Shown: positions 31,145 through 33,130 of the stretch, one piece after another | Position numbering within the stretch: position 1 is the first letter of the stretch | Layout of the letters: each line of letters opens with the position of its first letter | Source: an uncultured Clostridia bacterium | GTDB taxonomy: Bacteria; Bacillota; Clostridia; Oscillospirales; Acutalibacteraceae | Reading direction: 5' to 3' | Length of the DNA: 33,130 bases | Assembly (NCBI GenBank): GCA_905235625.1 | Contig: CAJOLX010000014.1 | Coordinates: 1 to 33,130 of the forward strand | Made by a program: the position numbers and the translations under genes | Notes under the pieces: generated by a model | Database searches by the model: none | The model's input: the letters and a program-made list of their open reading frames with translations, nothing else | What the model was told of the DNA's origin: nothing

Positions 31145-31172
31145 AGCCGCTCGAGAAATCGGGCGGCTTTTC
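31145..31172 (+). terminator. Terminator of the 42-codon gene
   Basis: AGCCGC (31145-31150) pairs with GCGGCT (31163-31168), with an inner CG/CG pairing, followed by TTTTC. Two further weak hairpins lie between the stop codon and this point: CGGGCAGCCG/CGGTTTGCCG around 31071-31110, and GAAGC/GCTTC around 31113-31129. The transcript would end in a structured tail of about 125 bases. Confidence 0.75.
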
Positions 31173-31237
31173 ATATTGCCTTTCACGAGCTGCTGCGCCG
31201 TAAAGGCAAAATATTTCTTTATTTTCACGGACAATTA

Positions 31238-31246
31238 TGCTATAAT
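31238..31246 (+). promoter_or_regulatory. Extended -10 promoter of the transglutaminase-like lipoprotein
   Basis: TGCTATAAT is an exact extended -10 element, with TTTATT in the -35 position (31218-31223). It lies 33 bases before the start codon. Confidence 0.6.
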
Positions 31247-31278
31247 GGGAAAAATTTGTTGCGGAGGGCGCATCTTAA

Positions 31279-32712
31279 ATGAAAAAAGGACATTTCGGCG
31301 GAAGAGCGGCAAGCGCGGCGGCGGTTCTTCTCATTTTATCCTTGATGATATCATTTTCCGGCTGTTTCGGCGGCGAAGAGAGCGCCGTAACAGAAGAAAA
31401 TTACGAATCCGTTTTGTCGGACACGACTGTATCAGAGCCGATTGATATTTTCATTCATGACGAAGAGAGCGGGGAAGAATCGACCTCTGCGGCGGAGTAT
31501 TCATCGGCTGTTACCGACACGGTGACCGAATCCGCTTCTTCCATTCAGTATGAGAGTGAAACGGCGTCCGCGGCAGGTGAAAAAACGTCTGCGGCAGTCG
31601 AAACAACGTCGGCGAAAAAAGAAACAACCTCCGCGGTTCGGTCAACGACCGGGCAGGCGCAGACCGCGGCGCGCGCGGCATCCTCTTCGCCGAAAGCCTC
31701 GGAGTCATTTCCAGGCAGATTTTATTATCCCCGACTTTCCGATAAGAAAAAAGCAGTCTACACTCAGCTTTACAATTCCGCTTCAAAAGGCAATAATTCT
31801 TTTTCGATGACCGTGCCGGAAAGCGAATTTGACATATCCGAAATCGAAAACGCGGTTTATGCTTTTTGCTATGATTTTCCCGAATATTGCAGGCTTGACA
31901 CCTCTTTCAGCACGAGATATTCAACCTCCGGGGGTCAAGTCAGCTACACGGTAAGCGTTAATCTTTGCGCATTCTGCCGAAATTCCGACGGGCTTGACTA
32001 TGACAAGAGGCTTGCGGCGGAAGTGAAAAAGATTGCGGACGCCGCAAGACAATATTCCGGCGATTTTGAAAAAATCAAATACGTGCACGATTATCTTTGT
32101 GAAACCGTCACCTACACAAACGCCGCCTATCTCGGCTCGCTGACCGGCCCCGATTATCAGCTGGCACACTGCGCTTATGGCGCTCTGCTTAACGGCAAAG
32201 CGGTTTGCGACGGATACGCAAGCGCCTTTGAGTGCATAATGCACGAGCTCGGCTACGAATGCGGAATTGTTCTCGGCAAGAGCCGCAATCAAAACCATGC
32301 ATGGAACGTGATAAAGGTCAAGGGCGAATATTACTACGTTGACGTCACGTGGGACGACACCGACGGAGACGGCACCGATTATCAATACTTTTGCATAACG
32401 AGAGCCGAAACGGAGCAAAGCCACTCCTTCTCATCCGATTATTCCTATCCGAACGCCTCGGCAACCGCCATGAGCTACTATGAGAATATCGGCGCAGTGA
32501 TGGATTCTTACGATTATGACAGAGCGAGCGAGATAATCAACAGCCAGAGGAATAATGATATAATCGCGCTCAAATTCAGCAATAAGCAAAGCTATGACGC
32601 CGCAGTTGCCGACCTCACCGCCCTTTCGGGAAAGATAAGAGAAATAAACGGCAGACGCCTGGTGCAGTATAATAACGACCCGGCGGCAATGATAATAAAG
32701 TTTTACGTGTGA
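31279..32712 (+). CDS. Secreted lipoprotein with transglutaminase-like (cysteine protease fold) domain
   Basis: The 477-residue protein has a signal peptide ending in F-S-G-C, so Cys29 is probably lipidated and anchors it to the outer face of the membrane. A low-complexity Ser/Thr/Glu/Ala linker (about 35-142) follows. The transglutaminase-like core (about 255-365) shows the full catalytic triad: Cys310 in G-K-A-V-C-D-G-Y-A, His340 in N-H-A-W-N-V-I and Asp355 in Y-V-D-V-T-W-D-D. Such proteins in Firmicutes may be peptidases or cross-linking enzymes acting in the wall, and the substrate is unknown. The C-terminal 100 residues are unassigned. The ATG follows GCGGAGGG. It lies near the LCP gene, giving a small cell-envelope neighbourhood. 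Confidence 0.9.
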   Translation: MKKGHFGGRAASAAAVLLILSLMISFSGCFGGEESAVTEENYESVLSDTTVSEPIDIFIHDEESGEESTSAAEYSSAVTDTVTESASSIQYESETASAAGEKTSAAVETTSAKKETTSAVRSTTGQAQTAARAASSSPKASESFPGRFYYPRLSDKKKAVYTQLYNSASKGNNSFSMTVPESEFDISEIENAVYAFCYDFPEYCRLDTSFSTRYSTSGGQVSYTVSVNLCAFCRNSDGLDYDKRLAAEVKKIADAARQYSGDFEKIKYVHDYLCETVTYTNAAYLGSLTGPDYQLAHCAYGALLNGKAVCDGYASAFECIMHELGYECGIVLGKSRNQNHAWNVIKVKGEYYYVDVTWDDTDGDGTDYQYFCITRAETEQSHSFSSDYSYPNASATAMSYYENIGAVMDSYDYDRASEIINSQRNNDIIALKFSNKQSYDAAVADLTALSGKIREINGRRLVQYNNDPAAMIIKFYV

Positions 32713-32796
32713 TTATTTGCCAAACGCGCCGACGGCGTGAAAGAATTATCGCCGATGCAATTGGATATCGGTCTTTGTGTCAATTAAACAGATGTC

Positions 32797-32832
32797 AAAC
32801 AACTCCCGCCGTTTTCGGCGGGAGTTGTTGTT
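32797..32832. terminator. Terminator between the convergent lipoprotein and SDR genes
   Basis: AACAACTCCCGCC (32798-32810) and GGCGGGAGTTGTT (32817-32829) form a perfect 13-bp stem with a 6-base loop. The flanks are T-rich on the plus strand (GTTTAG) and on the minus strand (GTTTGAC), so it may serve both genes. Confidence 0.85.
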
Positions 32833-32878
32833 TAGCTGCGCGTTTTGTTTGCTTATATTATGTTCGCATAACTTATAA

Positions 32879-33130
32879 TTAAGTATATCCGCCGTCTGCG
32901 GTGAGAGTTTGGGCGGTGATGTAAGCCGATTTTTCGCTTACGAGGAATGCGACGGCTTCGGCTATTTCTTCGGGCTTTCCGAAGCGCCCGATGGGGATTT
33001 CGCTTGCGAAAGCTTCCTTTTCGCTCCGCGTCAGCTCGTCGTTCATTGCCGTGTCTATGGCGCCGGGAGCTATGCAGTTTACGGTAATTCCGCTCGGCGC
33101 AAGCTCTCTCGCGAGGGCTTTTGTCAGCCC
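32879..33130 (-). CDS. SDR-family oxidoreductase (FabG-like), C-terminal part only
   Basis: The last 83 codons of a leftward gene, ending at TAA (32879-32881); the beginning lies beyond the right edge. The visible part has the classical short-chain dehydrogenase C-terminus. It contains A-L-A-R-E-L-A-P-S-G-I-T-V-N-C-I-A-P-G, where the P-G turn follows the cofactor-binding strand, then G-R-F-G-K-P-E-E-I-A-E-A-V-A-F-L and finally D-G-G-Y. This ending matches 3-oxoacyl-ACP reductase (FabG) and related NAD(P)H-dependent reductases. The Ser-Tyr-Lys catalytic residues are not in view, so the exact substrate is open. Confidence 0.88.
   Translation of the reverse strand, partial: GLTKALARELAPSGITVNCIAPGAIDTAMNDELTRSEKEAFASEIPIGRFGKPEEIAEAVAFLVSEKSAYITAQTLTADGGYT

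Overview
The window looks like the chromosome of an anaerobic, probably gut-associated Bacillota (class Clostridia, Oscillospirales-like). The evidence is a type III glutamine synthetase, a BioY biotin-uptake protein, a glycyl radical enzyme with its activase, a LytR-CpsA-Psr wall enzyme, large secreted proteins with H-x-H...CDxCG repeats, strong GGAGG ribosome sites and consensus TTGACA/TATAAT promoters. This is inference from gene content; there is no rRNA. Most of the DNA has balanced base composition. Two stretches are clearly AT-richer: the left end (1-1310) and the gene at 27482-28804.

Layout. 1-960: a leftward controller/restriction-endonuclease pair, cut by the window edge. 1206-3399: glnN with a consensus promoter and palindromic operator. 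3520-6504: a leftward 994-residue secreted repeat protein. 6735-7392: bioY. 7405-11855: a purA-purB-guaA operon that takes IMP to AMP and performs the last step to GMP. 11938-14151: a leftward phosphomannose-isomerase-like gene and a ROK repressor. They are divergent from 14319-18753, which encodes a glycyl radical activase, a glycyl radical enzyme and an FGGY sugar kinase. The two transcription units share a 23-bp palindrome that overlaps both -35 boxes. This looks like a self-contained anaerobic sugar or polyol catabolic module with no assignable substrate.

18950-19023: tRNA-Gly(CCC). 19106-20797: an acyl-CoA synthetase. 20857-21021: an unusual array of mini-hairpins whose stems differ but always self-pair, separated by AATTCAT spacers. 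21091-23397: a DUF6935-like protein and metY, the latter with a long structured leader containing a 17-codon upstream ORF. 23398-24318: a LysR regulator. 24483-27455: a GH2 beta-galactosidase. 27482-28804: an AT-rich gene for a predicted membrane-anchored zinc-ribbon/HNH nuclease. 28989-30482: an LCP protein. 30854-31172: a compact unit with consensus promoter, strong RBS, 42-codon gene and terminator, preceded by several TGTGCA sites. 31279-32712: a lipoprotein with a transglutaminase-like domain. 32879-33130: the C-terminal end of an SDR oxidoreductase, leftward.

The best candidates for something undescribed are the glycyl-radical/kinase/ROK module, the membrane HNH nuclease, the covarying hairpin array, the 42-residue protein with its operator-rich promoter, and the metY leader.
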